From: Thermofilales archaeon
GTDB taxonomy: Archaea > Thermoproteota > Thermoprotei > Thermofilales > Thermofilaceae
NCBI GenBank assembly: GCA_028275925.1
Contig: JAPWTS010000008.1
Span: 1 to 36,625, forward strand
Direction: 5' to 3'
Length of the DNA stretch: 36,625 nucleotides
Under the pieces are notes generated by a model, which was not told the origin of the DNA, searched no databases, and saw only the letters and a program-made list of their open reading frames with translations. The stretch's first letter is position 1; each line of letters starts with the position of its first letter. Shown in pieces: positions 18,503 through 25,787 of this stretch. Made by a program: the position numbers and the translations under genes.

Positions 18503-18762
18503 CTCGGGTTTTCTCTCCGCTCCAGCTTCCCGGCCCTCCTCCTCAGAACCTCGCGGATGAACTCTTGGAGCTCGGCCATGAACTCTTCGTCGTGCGGAAG
18601 CTCCTCGAAGAGCTCCCTGTACTCCTCGCACCCCTCGGGTAGCTGGACGTGGAGGATTATGCAGGGTTTGCCTAGGGCCTCGCTCACGAGCTCGCGCTCG
18701 AGCTGGTACTTCCCCTCAACCGACTTGAAGCGTTTCTCGACGAGCTCCTCCATTCTAGCCAT
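18499..18762 (-). CDS. small acidic hypothetical protein
   Basis: An 87-residue protein rich in Glu/Leu/Arg, predicted helix - short strand (KPCIILHVQLPEG) - helix, without membrane segments or metal motifs. It is not recognised. It lies 4 nt after the stop of the ion transporter gene on the same strand, so it is probably the last gene of that operon. The ATG at 18762 is the first start; an ATG at 18753 is possible. GC-rich third positions and tight spacing support a real gene. A regulatory role for the transporter would be speculation. Confidence 0.6.
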   Translation of the reverse strand: MARMEELVEKRFKSVEGKYQLERELVSEALGKPCIILHVQLPEGCEEYRELFEELPHDEEFMAELQEFIREVLRRRAGKLERRENPS

Positions 18763-18766
18763 GACA

Positions 18767-20023
18767 CTATATGAGACCGAACCGGGTTAATAAGTAGATT
18801 GCTGAGAAACCGAGCCAGGCGGCCGTCACGGGGATCCCGACCCTCGTGACCGCCCAGGGGTCGATCTCGTAGCCTTCGCGCCTCAGCGCCCCGATGGTCA
18901 TCACGATCACGAAGCTGCTGACCGGCAGCCCTACACCCCCGAGGTTCGCGCCGAGGACGAGCGCGGACCAGAGCGCGCGCTTGTCGGCGAAAGGCAGCGC
19001 CTCGACCACCGGGATGAAGGAGAGCGCGACGATGAGGTTGGGGAGGAGCAGGCTGGCGGCTCCGCTGACGAGGAGGACGAGGAGCGACGCGAGAGCGAGC
19101 GAGCCGCCCGCCGCCCCCTGCAGCCACAGGGCTAACCCCTTCAGCGCCTCAACGCGCTCGAGGACCCCGATGATCACCGTGAAGGCGGCGGTGAAGAACA
19201 CCGTGTCCCAATCCAGCCTCTGGAAAACCTCCAGCGTGTCGAAGCCCGCGAGGGCGAGCGCGACCACTGCGGACGCGAGGGCGGCCGCGCTCGCCGGGAA
19301 GTCCGCGATACCGGCCGCGATCAGGAGCGAGAGCATCAGCGAGAGGAGGAAAGCTCCTTTGGCGACGTCCACCCTGCTGACCTCGATCTCCTCCAGCTCC
19401 GCTTCCCCGCCGCTCGATTGCAGCTTCCCGCGGTAGTAGAGGTAGAGGAGGGCGAGCGTAACGCCGTAGAGCGCGAACTCGCAGGGGAGCAGGTAGGAGG
19501 CGAACTCCGCGAAGCTGAACCCCGCCCTGATGCCTATGGCCATGTTGGGCACCGATCCCACCAGAGTCCCCGTCCCGCCCAAGTTCACCATTATGGCGGA
19601 GGACACCGCGAAGGGCACGGGGTCGAGAGCACCCGCTTTCCCTAAGCTCAGCAGGATCGCCACGATGAGCAGCAGCGCGGCCTCGTCGCTGAGCAGGAGC
19701 GACGTGAGGGCGCTCATGAGGCCCGCGACAACCAGGAGCAGGACCGGCCTCTTGAGCACCCTGCGCACGACCTTCAGGGCGAGGTACCGGAAGGTGCCGC
19801 ACCTGTCCACAACCTCCACGACGATCATCACTCCAACGAGCAGGGCGAGCAGCTCCAAGTCGATGAAGGACAGCGCTTCGCTGAAGGAGAGTACGCCGTC
19901 GCTCACGCCGAAGGCTACGAGGAGGGCGGCGCCTACCATCGCGGAGAGCGACATGGGGAATGCCTCGGAAACGGCCAGCAGGACGACCAGCAGGTAGCCC
20001 AGCAGGTACTTGGTGGGGTCCAC
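18767..20023 (-). CDS. ArsB/NhaD-type ion transporter (IT superfamily)
   Basis: A 418-residue polytopic membrane protein with about ten to eleven helices. Features match the ArsB/NhaD/SLC13 ion-transporter superfamily: FIDLELLALLVGVMIVVEVV, a MSALTSLLLSDEAALLL hairpin, NLGGTGTLVGSVPNMAIG in the first repeat, and ALVLGANLGGVGLPVSS as the equivalent re-entrant loop in the second. It could carry Na+/H+, arsenite or a dicarboxylate; the residues do not decide. The GTG at 20023 has a good GGTGAG Shine-Dalgarno sequence just upstream. The gene follows the membrane-protein gene by 4 nt and precedes the small acidic protein by 4 nt, forming a three-gene operon. Confidence 0.85.
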   Translation of the reverse strand: MDPTKYLLGYLLVVLLAVSEAFPMSLSAMVGAALLVAFGVSDGVLSFSEALSFIDLELLALLVGVMIVVEVVDRCGTFRYLALKVVRRVLKRPVLLLVVAGLMSALTSLLLSDEAALLLIVAILLSLGKAGALDPVPFAVSSAIMVNLGGTGTLVGSVPNMAIGIRAGFSFAEFASYLLPCEFALYGVTLALLYLYYRGKLQSSGGEAELEEIEVSRVDVAKGAFLLSLMLSLLIAAGIADFPASAAALASAVVALALAGFDTLEVFQRLDWDTVFFTAAFTVIIGVLERVEALKGLALWLQGAAGGSLALASLLVLLVSGAASLLLPNLIVALSFIPVVEALPFADKRALWSALVLGANLGGVGLPVSSFVIVMTIGALRREGYEIDPWAVTRVGIPVTAAWLGFSAIYLLTRFGLI

Positions 20024-20027
20024 GCTC

Positions 20028-20555
20028 TCACCTGACTAGCTTCGAGACCGTCTCCTCAACCTTCTCGCGCACGTACGCGTAGATCGTTTTCGCTGCGTCG
20101 TAGAGCAGGAGGATCAGCACCAGCAGGGCGCCGACACCCAGCAAAGCCCTCGCTAGCGGGGCTGCCGGGCCCAGCGGCTCGGTGAGGGGGGCCAGCGCGA
20201 CGGCCGTGAGTGCGGCGAGCAGCGCGTACGCTAGGTCCCTAGCCACGCGCTTGCCGGGCCCCGCTGCTCTCCCGAATCTCCGCGAGAGCAGGGCGAACAG
20301 GGGGTCGATCGCGCGCATCGCGTCATAAATCGCCGTGGCGGCGAAAGCGAAAGCCAGCAGGAACAGGAAAGCCCAGAGGAGCCAGTCGAGGCGCGCCACG
20401 GGGTCCGGCAGGCCGGGGATCCTGACGCCAGACATGAAGTGCGGTAGGAAGAGACTCATGAGGTAGAAGCCGAGCGCCACCACCGCGTACGCTACGGCGG
20501 CCGCCGCCCGCTCCCTCACAAGCTTCGCCGCCGGAGCACCCTCGGAAAACGCCAT
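20028..20555 (-). CDS. four-helix membrane protein of unknown function
   Basis: A 175-residue protein with four predicted membrane helices (AAAVAYAVVALGFYLMSLFL, WLLWAFLFLLAFAFAATAIY, ALLAALTAVALAPL, LLGVGALLVLILLLYDAAKT) and a basic cytoplasmic loop (LLSRRFGRAAGPGKRVAR). No family was recognised. The open frame starts at 20570 (GTG), but the ATG at 20555 lies about 26 nt after TTTATAA, predicting a leaderless mRNA, and is preferred. It is the first gene of an operon with the ion transporter, so it may assist or regulate that transporter; this is inference from spacing only. Confidence 0.72.
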   Translation of the reverse strand: MAFSEGAPAAKLVRERAAAAVAYAVVALGFYLMSLFLPHFMSGVRIPGLPDPVARLDWLLWAFLFLLAFAFAATAIYDAMRAIDPLFALLSRRFGRAAGPGKRVARDLAYALLAALTAVALAPLTEPLGPAAPLARALLGVGALLVLILLLYDAAKTIYAYVREKVEETVSKLVR

Positions 20556-20577
20556 CCCGCCGCCCACCACCTCCGCA

Positions 20578-20584
20578 TTATAAA
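20578..20584 (-). promoter_or_regulatory. TATA box of membrane protein/ion transporter operon
   Basis: TTTATAA on the minus strand is centred at 20581, 26 nt before the ATG at 20555, and fixes that start as leaderless. Confidence 0.65.
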
Positions 20585-20610
20585 CTATGTTGTCGTCTAT
20601 TGAAACCAGG

Positions 20611-21270
20611 CTACCGCGCCCCCCGACCTCTCGCTAGCCCCCGGTAGATCACGCGGACCTTCGCCTTCTCGCGCTCGGCTATGCTCTCCAGCTCGCTGCG
20701 GGTGACACGCCGGTAAACTGGGACCGGCCTGCCCCCCACCCGCTTCACGCCGACCTTCACGTAGGGTTCGCCTCGCCGCTCGGCGAATAGGGAGCAGTGG
20801 TGGACGAGGCATATGATCGGCTTGCTCCTCCAGGACAGCTTCAGCTCGATCTCGCATCCCCTGGGGGTGTAGAAGGCGCAGGAGCCGCCGGGCCCCACCG
20901 CCAGCTCGTACAGCTTCACGGTCCCCACCCTGTGGACTCTGACCTCCCTCGAGGGCAGATCCCTCTGGCCCAGCTTCTCCAGCACGGGGGCGATCTCGTC
21001 CCCGAAGGCGAAGGCTCCGCTGTTCAGGGCGCAGCAGCGGCCGCAGGAGACGCAGAGCATCCTGTAAGCGTCCTCGACCTCGCTCGAGGGCACGACCTCG
21101 AAGACGTCGTCGCTCACCTCCCAGGGAACCTTGAAGACGGGGGTCAGGCGACCCCTCCCCGGCAGGTAGAACGTTCCGACGAAGAAGCTCTTGTACTTCC
21201 TCGCCTTGTATAGGAGGAAGAGGTCGTAGCTCTCCTCTCCGGTGGGATCCTTGAGGGCGTAGTACGGCAT
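20611..21270 (-). CDS. YkgJ-like cysteine-cluster protein
   Basis: A 219-residue protein with the CxxCxxCC signature of the YkgJ (UPF0153, putative zinc- or iron-chelating) family: C73, C76, C79 and C80 in MLCVSCGRCC. Further cysteines lie in GGSCAFYTPRGCE and IICLVHHCSLF, giving the usual eight-cysteine pattern. Such proteins probably bind an Fe-S cluster or zinc; their reaction is not established. The open frame extends back to 21309 inside the neighbouring gene, but the ATG at 21270 begins 8 nt after that gene's stop and gives a natural N-terminus. It is probably co-transcribed with the CARF gene, an unusual partnership. The basic C-terminal tail (RGLARGRGAR) could bind nucleic acid. Confidence 0.85.
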   Translation of the reverse strand: MPYYALKDPTGEESYDLFLLYKARKYKSFFVGTFYLPGRGRLTPVFKVPWEVSDDVFEVVPSSEVEDAYRMLCVSCGRCCALNSGAFAFGDEIAPVLEKLGQRDLPSREVRVHRVGTVKLYELAVGPGGSCAFYTPRGCEIELKLSWRSKPIICLVHHCSLFAERRGEPYVKVGVKRVGGRPVPVYRRVTRSELESIAEREKAKVRVIYRGLARGRGAR

Positions 21271-21278
21271 TGCGCCCG

Positions 21279-22064
21279 CTAGCTGAGCCCGAGGAGCAGC
21301 GCCACCCACCTCCTCGCCCTAACCCTCCCGCCCAGCGCCTCGACGAGCCCCCTCCGCTCCAGCTCGTGGAGGAGGCCGCGCCCCAGCGCGCGCTCCGCCT
21401 CCCCCCTCTCGGCTTCGGGGCCGAGCTTCCGCAGCGCGTGGGCGAAGCGCTGGTCGACCGCGAGCGGCAGGGCTGGCAGCTCGACGACCTCCCTCATCGC
21501 CTCGTGGATGTAGTAGACGCGGTCGGCGCCGAGCAGGCAGGCCGCGAGGTAGAGCACGGCGGTCTCCAGCTTGAAGCCGCCCGTAGCGTTCAGGTAGACC
21601 CGGAGACCGCGCTCCCTGTACTTGGCCGTGAGCGAGGCGACGGTGTCGAGCAGGTTGTAGAGGCCCGGCTCGAAGCTCCTGCCCAGCTCCGGGACCCGGT
21701 GGACCTCGCACTCCACCCCGCTCGCCCTCAAGTACTCCTCGAGAAGGGAGGCGCAGAGGTGGGAGGCGCCCGAGTCGCTCGCCAGCAGCGCCGCGGCGGC
21801 GACGCTCTTGCGCTCCAGGTAGGGCCACATCGCGTTCAGCTCCGCGCTGTAAACCCTCGGCTCGGAAGCCAGCAGCTGGAGCAGCGCCTTGAACTCCTCC
21901 CCGCTCTTCCTCGCAGCCTCCCCAGCCTCCACGTCCTCCCTCGAGAGGGGAGGCGCCTGAGCCCACGCCTTCACCTTCGCGAGGATCCCAGGCGGGAGGG
22001 GGCCCCGCTGCGCCGCGTTCCTAACGATGCTCGTCCCCACCGTGACGATGTGCGCCTCGCTCAC
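21279..22064 (-). CDS. CARF-domain protein, APE2256/Crn1-like putative ring nuclease
   Basis: A 261-residue protein with an N-terminal CARF (Rossmann-like) domain and a C-terminal winged-helix-like segment (LLHELERRGLVEALGGRVRA). The nucleotide-binding strand reads VTVGTSIVRN, and the second signature is LNATGGFKLE. S12 and K165 correspond by position to the serine and lysine important in the Crn1 ring nuclease Sso2081. Such proteins bind or degrade cyclic tetra-adenylate made by type III CRISPR complexes. Here no Cas10 or effector nuclease lies nearby. The GTG at 22064 is leaderless, driven by a palindromic promoter shared with the divergent metalloprotease gene. The CARF fold is well supported; ring-nuclease activity is inferred. 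Confidence 0.82.
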   Translation of the reverse strand: MSEAHIVTVGTSIVRNAAQRGPLPPGILAKVKAWAQAPPLSREDVEAGEAARKSGEEFKALLQLLASEPRVYSAELNAMWPYLERKSVAAAALLASDSGASHLCASLLEEYLRASGVECEVHRVPELGRSFEPGLYNLLDTVASLTAKYRERGLRVYLNATGGFKLETAVLYLAACLLGADRVYYIHEAMREVVELPALPLAVDQRFAHALRKLGPEAERGEAERALGRGLLHELERRGLVEALGGRVRARRWVALLLGLS

Positions 22065-22077
22065 GGGAAGCGCCTAG

Positions 22078-22103
22078 CGCGCCAGCTTAAAAAGGCTGGC
22101 GCG
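22078..22103. promoter_or_regulatory. palindromic bidirectional promoter
   Basis: A perfect 9-bp inverted repeat, CGCGCCAGC (22078-22086) and GCTGGCGCG (22095-22103), encloses the 8-nt spacer TTAAAAAG, which is the only TATA-like sequence between the two genes. The dyad centre (22090.5) lies 24.5 nt from the GTG at 22115 (plus) and 26.5 nt from the GTG at 22064 (minus). One TATA element therefore appears to serve two leaderless genes, with symmetric GC arms available as an operator or as BREs for both directions. Confidence 0.7.
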
Positions 22104-22114
22104 AAACCCCGCGC

Positions 22115-22921
22115 GTGGCCAGCGAGGGAGCGGCGCGGCAGAGGTTCGAGGTCTCGCTGAAGCCGGTGCTCCTGCACGTGCTCGGCATAGGGATCGGCCT
22201 GTTCTACCTCTCCGTGGCGCTCCTCGGGCAGCCCCCCGGCAGCCCCGAGCTCCTCCCCTTGGCTCTCGCGGCCGTCCTGGTCGCCCACGAGGCCGCCCAC
22301 GCGCTGGCGGCGAAGCTGCTGGGCGCGAAGCGCGTCGGCTTCGGCTTGGCCAAGGCCGGGAGGCTGGTGGTCGGCTTGAGCGTTAGCGTCGGGGAGCCCA
22401 TGCCCGCGGGGCGCTGGCTTCTCGTCGCTCTAGCCCCGCTCCTCGCCCTCTCCCCACCCTTCCTCGCCCTCGCGCGCGCCGGGGGACCGCTCGCGCCCCT
22501 CTTCGCTTGGCTCTTCCTCCTCAACGCGGTGGGCTCCTGCGGCGACGTGGTGCTCGCTTGGATCGCCGCCTCCGCCGGGAAAGGTGCGGTGCGCGACATG
22601 GGGGATAGGATCGAGGTCGAAGGATCCCCGCCCAAGCTCTGGGCGCTCGTCCTGCTCGACGCGGTTGCCCTCTCGCTGCTCGCGCCCCTCGCGGCCGCGG
22701 CGCTGCTGCAGATGCTCCTCGCAGCTCTTCCCGGCTCCTTCAGGCTGGAGCTCGCCGGCCTGCTCGTCGCCGAGAAAGCGGTGGCCGAGGGGAGGATGCT
22801 CAGGGTCGCGGTGGGGCCCGGCGCGCTGCTCCCAGCTCTCGCGGCTGTAGCCGCGTTCGAGGCGGCGGCGGGGCCCCGCAGGGCTAGGAGGCTGGCGCGG
22901 AGGCTCGCCGGCGGCGCCTAA
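22115..22921 (+). CDS. DUF3267-family membrane zinc metalloprotease
   Basis: A 268-residue integral membrane protein with about six helices and the zincin motif HEAAH (H58, E59, H62) within a helix. Downstream NAVGSCGDVVLAW (D144) probably supplies the third ligand, and VRDMGDRIEV follows, both as in the DUF3267 putative zincin family. Relatives resemble site-2-type or HtpX-like intramembrane peptidases; the substrate is unknown. The GTG at 22115 is leaderless, about 25 nt from the shared palindromic TATA element, so transcription is linked to the divergent CARF gene. The Arg-rich C-terminus (GPRRARRLARRLAG) is probably cytoplasmic. The next gene starts 30 nt downstream with its own TATA box. 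Confidence 0.82.
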   Translation: MASEGAARQRFEVSLKPVLLHVLGIGIGLFYLSVALLGQPPGSPELLPLALAAVLVAHEAAHALAAKLLGAKRVGFGLAKAGRLVVGLSVSVGEPMPAGRWLLVALAPLLALSPPFLALARAGGPLAPLFAWLFLLNAVGSCGDVVLAWIAASAGKGAVRDMGDRIEVEGSPPKLWALVLLDAVALSLLAPLAAAALLQMLLAALPGSFRLELAGLLVAEKAVAEGRMLRVAVGPGALLPALAAVAAFEAAAGPRRARRLARRLAGGA

Positions 22922-22923
22922 CC

Positions 22924-22930
22924 TTTTATA
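22924..22930 (+). promoter_or_regulatory. TATA box of DUF4038 glycosidase gene
   Basis: TTTTATA begins 3 nt after the preceding stop codon and is centred 25 nt before the GTG at 22952. Confidence 0.65.
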
Positions 22931-22951
22931 CCTCGAGCGCGCGAGCGGCGC

Positions 22952-24217
22952 GTGGGGTTGACGGTATCCGAGTCGAGGGACTACTTCCTGCGGGAGGGCA
23001 GGAAGTTCTTCTACCTGGCCGACACGTGCTGGAGCGCGTTCACCAACGCCTCGCTGGAGGAGTGGGAGTACTACCTCGAGTACAGGCGGATGCAGGGCTT
23101 CAACGCCCTCCAGGTCAACGTGCTGCCGCAGCACGATAGGAGCGAGGTGGGGGCCTTCCCGCAGCCGTTCAAGCAGGCTCCCGGAGGCGGGTGGGACTTC
23201 GGCAGGGTGAACGAGGAGTACTTCGACCGGGCCGAGAGGATGGTCGAGGTGGCTGTGGAGAGGGGCTTCACGCCGGCGCTCGTGGTCCTCTGGTGCAACT
23301 ACGTGCCGGGCACGTGGGGCTCCCGCCTACCGGCCGCCCGCGTGATCCCGAGGGAGCACCTGGTGGCTTACGTCGAGTACGTGGCCGAGAGGTTCGGGAA
23401 GTACGAGCCGGTGTTCGTGATCAGCGGCGACACGAACTTCGAGAGCCCGGAGGCGGTCGAGTACTACCTCACCGCGCTGGAGGCGGTCAAGAGGAGGGCG
23501 CCGCGCTCGCTCACGACCATGCACCTGATGGGCGGGCTTTGGGAGCTTCCGGAAGCGATCCTGAGGTCGCCCAACTACGACTTCTACATGTACCAGTCCA
23601 GCCACGACCGCGACAGCCAGCGCCTAGCCTACCAGCTCGCCGAGAGGTTCTACGGGATGCCCGTCAAGAGGCCCATCGTGAACGGGGAGCCCTGCTACGA
23701 GGGGATCGCCGGGGGCAAGTTCAACCGGTTCTCGAGGAGCGAGGTCAGGAGGGCCGTCTGGTGGAGCCTGCTCTCCGGGGCGAAAGCTGGCGTCGCCTAC
23801 GGCGCGCTGGGCATCTGGAACTGGCACAGGCTGGGCGCGACCTTCTACGGCGAAGCTTACGCGGGCCCATCCTTCGACTGGAGGACCGCCTTGGGGTTCG
23901 AGGGGGCGTTCGACGTCGCGTTCGCCAAGTGGCTCTTCGAGAAGTTCGACCTCTTCGACATCGAGCCGGCCAACGAGCTGCTGGCGGTCAACGAGCCGGA
24001 CATCAGGGTGGCGCGGGGTAGGGGCAAGGTCGTCGTGTACACCCCCTACAGCTGGAGCATTAAGCTAAGAGTCGACGCGAGAGCGTACAAGTGGGAGGGG
24101 TTCGCGCTGGAGAAGCGGTGCTTCGTGAAGCCGAAGGTGGAAGCGACCGGCGACGGCGCCGCCGTACGCGCACCCGAAATCAACAGCGACATCCTGCTGA
24201 TCGGCCTTGAGCGCTAG
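22952..24217 (+). CDS. DUF4038 glycoside hydrolase (GH140/apiosidase-like)
   Basis: A 421-residue TIM-barrel protein. The opening stretch, SRDYFLREGRKFFYLADTCW followed by SAFTNASLEEWEYYLEYRRM and QGFNALQVNVLP, matches the DUF4038 domain found in GH140 apiosidases. Candidate acidic residues lie in VFVISGDTNFESPEAV and RPIVNGEPCYEGIAGG. The C-terminus forms a small beta domain (KVVVYTPYSWSIKLRVDAR), as in related enzymes. There is no signal peptide, so it acts inside the cell on imported or internal glycans. The GTG at 22952 follows a TATA box by 25 nt; a TTG two codons later is possible. With the beta-glucuronidase it suggests plant-type or uronic-acid glycan use. The actual substrate is not readable. 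Confidence 0.82.
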   Translation: MGLTVSESRDYFLREGRKFFYLADTCWSAFTNASLEEWEYYLEYRRMQGFNALQVNVLPQHDRSEVGAFPQPFKQAPGGGWDFGRVNEEYFDRAERMVEVAVERGFTPALVVLWCNYVPGTWGSRLPAARVIPREHLVAYVEYVAERFGKYEPVFVISGDTNFESPEAVEYYLTALEAVKRRAPRSLTTMHLMGGLWELPEAILRSPNYDFYMYQSSHDRDSQRLAYQLAERFYGMPVKRPIVNGEPCYEGIAGGKFNRFSRSEVRRAVWWSLLSGAKAGVAYGALGIWNWHRLGATFYGEAYAGPSFDWRTALGFEGAFDVAFAKWLFEKFDLFDIEPANELLAVNEPDIRVARGRGKVVVYTPYSWSIKLRVDARAYKWEGFALEKRCFVKPKVEATGDGAAVRAPEINSDILLIGLER

Positions 24218-24319
24218 CGCTCCCGGCAAAAATCCGGCTGCACGCTTGGAAGCCCCCGAAAACCGCGACAACCCTGTACGTAAGTTGTCAGGGATCCGTT
24301 GCGCGTCCTAGTGAATCCG

Positions 24320-24326
24320 TTTAAAG
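24320..24326 (+). promoter_or_regulatory. TATA box of zinc-ribbon/methyltransferase operon
   Basis: TTTAAAG is centred 26 nt before the ATG at 24349, followed by an AT-rich stretch up to the start codon. The 131-nt spacer also contains GACAAC (24267-24272) and GTTGTC (24284-24289), a modest 6-bp inverted repeat. Confidence 0.6.
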
Positions 24327-24348
24327 AAAAGTAAACTTTATTTTTATC

Positions 24349-24711
24349 ATGCCCGGAGGCTTGCTGATGATGGCTCTTAAAAAGGAGGTAAGGCTCGCTT
24401 GCAAGCGCTGCGGCGAGGTTTCGCTGGTGAGCGTGCACGCGGAGGGGGTGCACGCTTTCGTCTGCCCCTTCTGCGGGCAGCCTCACCTCCTGCTGGTCGA
24501 CGCCAACTTGGGTTTGCGGGATTTCCGGGCTGTGAGCTCTGTTCCCGCGCGCAAGCCCTTCGACGTCGCGAGGTTGAGGGTTAGGGATGAGCGGCTCGTG
24601 CCGACCTCGTTGAAACCCTTCCTCGAGGCCGTCAAGCGCGGCGTGCTGCCGCCTAACGCGGAGGAGGCGCTCGAGGCGCTTAGCGAGCTGGGCCTCCTCG
24701 AGGTGGAGTAG
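24349..24711 (+). CDS. zinc-ribbon protein of unknown function
   Basis: A 120-residue protein with a treble-clef or ribbon-type zinc site: C18-x2-C21 and C39-x2-C42 (ACKRCG ... VCPFCG) separated by a short beta hairpin. The C-terminal half is helical (LKPFLEAVKRGVLPPNAEEA). No family was recognised. It begins with an ATG 26 nt after a TATA box, although ATGs at codons 7 and 8 are alternatives. The methyltransferase gene starts 2 nt after its stop, so the pair is an operon. A nucleic-acid or partner-recognition role for the ribbon is plausible but unproven. Confidence 0.75.
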   Translation: MPGGLLMMALKKEVRLACKRCGEVSLVSVHAEGVHAFVCPFCGQPHLLLVDANLGLRDFRAVSSVPARKPFDVARLRVRDERLVPTSLKPFLEAVKRGVLPPNAEEALEALSELGLLEVE

Positions 24712-24713
24712 CT

Positions 24714-25676
24714 GTGGCGTTCAGCAGCTACCTCCTGAGGAAGTTCTTCGCGAACCCCGGCGAAGCCTTGCGGATCAAGCGCGCTGGAGACGAGGTGAGA
24801 GCGTACGCTGTCTGGAAGCTGTACGAGGTTCTGGAGGAGTCGGGCTTGCTCGCGAAGCTGCAGGAGCAGCCCTGGTGGAGCTTCGGGGACCGCGACCTCG
24901 CGAGGGTGGTTTGCGACACGCTCATAGCTGAGGGTTTGGCGGACCGCGCCGGCGACGTGATCAGGGTGAAGAGGAGGCCGCAGCGGCCGGCGATCACGAC
25001 GAGGGAGGCTGCCGACTTCGCCCCCGTCTTCGATCGAGCGTTCCTCTACCTTCCCCGCGCGCTTGAAACCGGGGAGAAGCCTCCTCAAAGCGAGGTGCGG
25101 GCGGAGATGGCGAAGCTGCTCGACAACTTCGCAACCAGGTTGGAGATGGAGGCCGCCGTGGAGGAGACGGGGTTGAGCAAGCTGGGTGAGGGCGCGGTGA
25201 TCGCCGACCTCTACCCGAGGTCTGGCGCGTCCACGATGGTTCTGCTGGAGAGGACGAGGGCGAGGGTCATCGCCGTGGACCCCTACAGGGAGAACTTAGC
25301 CATGGTTGAGAGGCTGGTCAAGCTGGCTGGGCAGGAGGCGCGCGTATCCTACGTGCAAGCCCCCCTCGAGGAAGCGAAGCTCCCCGAGAAGGTGGACGCC
25401 GTGTTCATGGCTGAGGTCGTCCACTGGACGTTCAACCCCCGCTTGGCTCTAGCCCGCGCCCGCGAAAACGTGAAGAGGGAGGGCTTCCTCGCCGTCGCCC
25501 AGTCGACCTACTCCTCGCTGGGCCTGCCGGCGGCCGCCGCGGGCCTGCTCCTCGGCGCCGTCGCGCCCCCACCCGCGAGCGGCGAGCTCCGCGGGATGAT
25601 CAGGGAGGCCGGCTTCTCGATAGAGAAGTGGCTGGAATCGCTGGGCGTCGTAATCGCTAAAGCCGCGCCCGAATAG
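24714..25676 (+). CDS. winged-helix/SAM-dependent methyltransferase-like protein
   Basis: A 320-residue protein. Residues about 1-90 look like a winged helix (AYAVWKLYEVLEESGLLAKL ... LIAEGLADRAGDVIRVKRRP). The rest is a class I methyltransferase fold: strand 1 AVIADLYPRSGASTMVLLE, strand 2 with acidic end RVIAVDPYRENL, strand 4 KVDAVFMAEVVHWTF and strand 5 GFLAVAQSTY. Motif I lacks the usual GxGxG and reads YPRSGAS, so cofactor binding may be altered. The overall plan resembles O-methyltransferases and C20-type enzymes, but the substrate is unknown. It is co-transcribed with the zinc-ribbon gene, which could supply substrate recognition. Confidence 0.75.
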   Translation: MAFSSYLLRKFFANPGEALRIKRAGDEVRAYAVWKLYEVLEESGLLAKLQEQPWWSFGDRDLARVVCDTLIAEGLADRAGDVIRVKRRPQRPAITTREAADFAPVFDRAFLYLPRALETGEKPPQSEVRAEMAKLLDNFATRLEMEAAVEETGLSKLGEGAVIADLYPRSGASTMVLLERTRARVIAVDPYRENLAMVERLVKLAGQEARVSYVQAPLEEAKLPEKVDAVFMAEVVHWTFNPRLALARARENVKREGFLAVAQSTYSSLGLPAAAAGLLLGAVAPPPASGELRGMIREAGFSIEKWLESLGVVIAKAAPE

Positions 25677-25787
25677 CTTGAGGTAGTCAGAGGTTAGCTG
25701 CTAATCGCTGGCACCCCTTCCCCGCTCGAGAACCCAAGCGCGGAGGACTTCGCGCGGGGGTGGGCGCAGAGCTTCAGCGGGTTCTCT

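Noticed and set aside
24267-24289. 6-bp inverted repeat GACAAC/GTTGTC upstream of the zinc-ribbon gene
   Set aside because: Short arms, about 35 nt upstream of the TATA box and no supporting context; could be chance.
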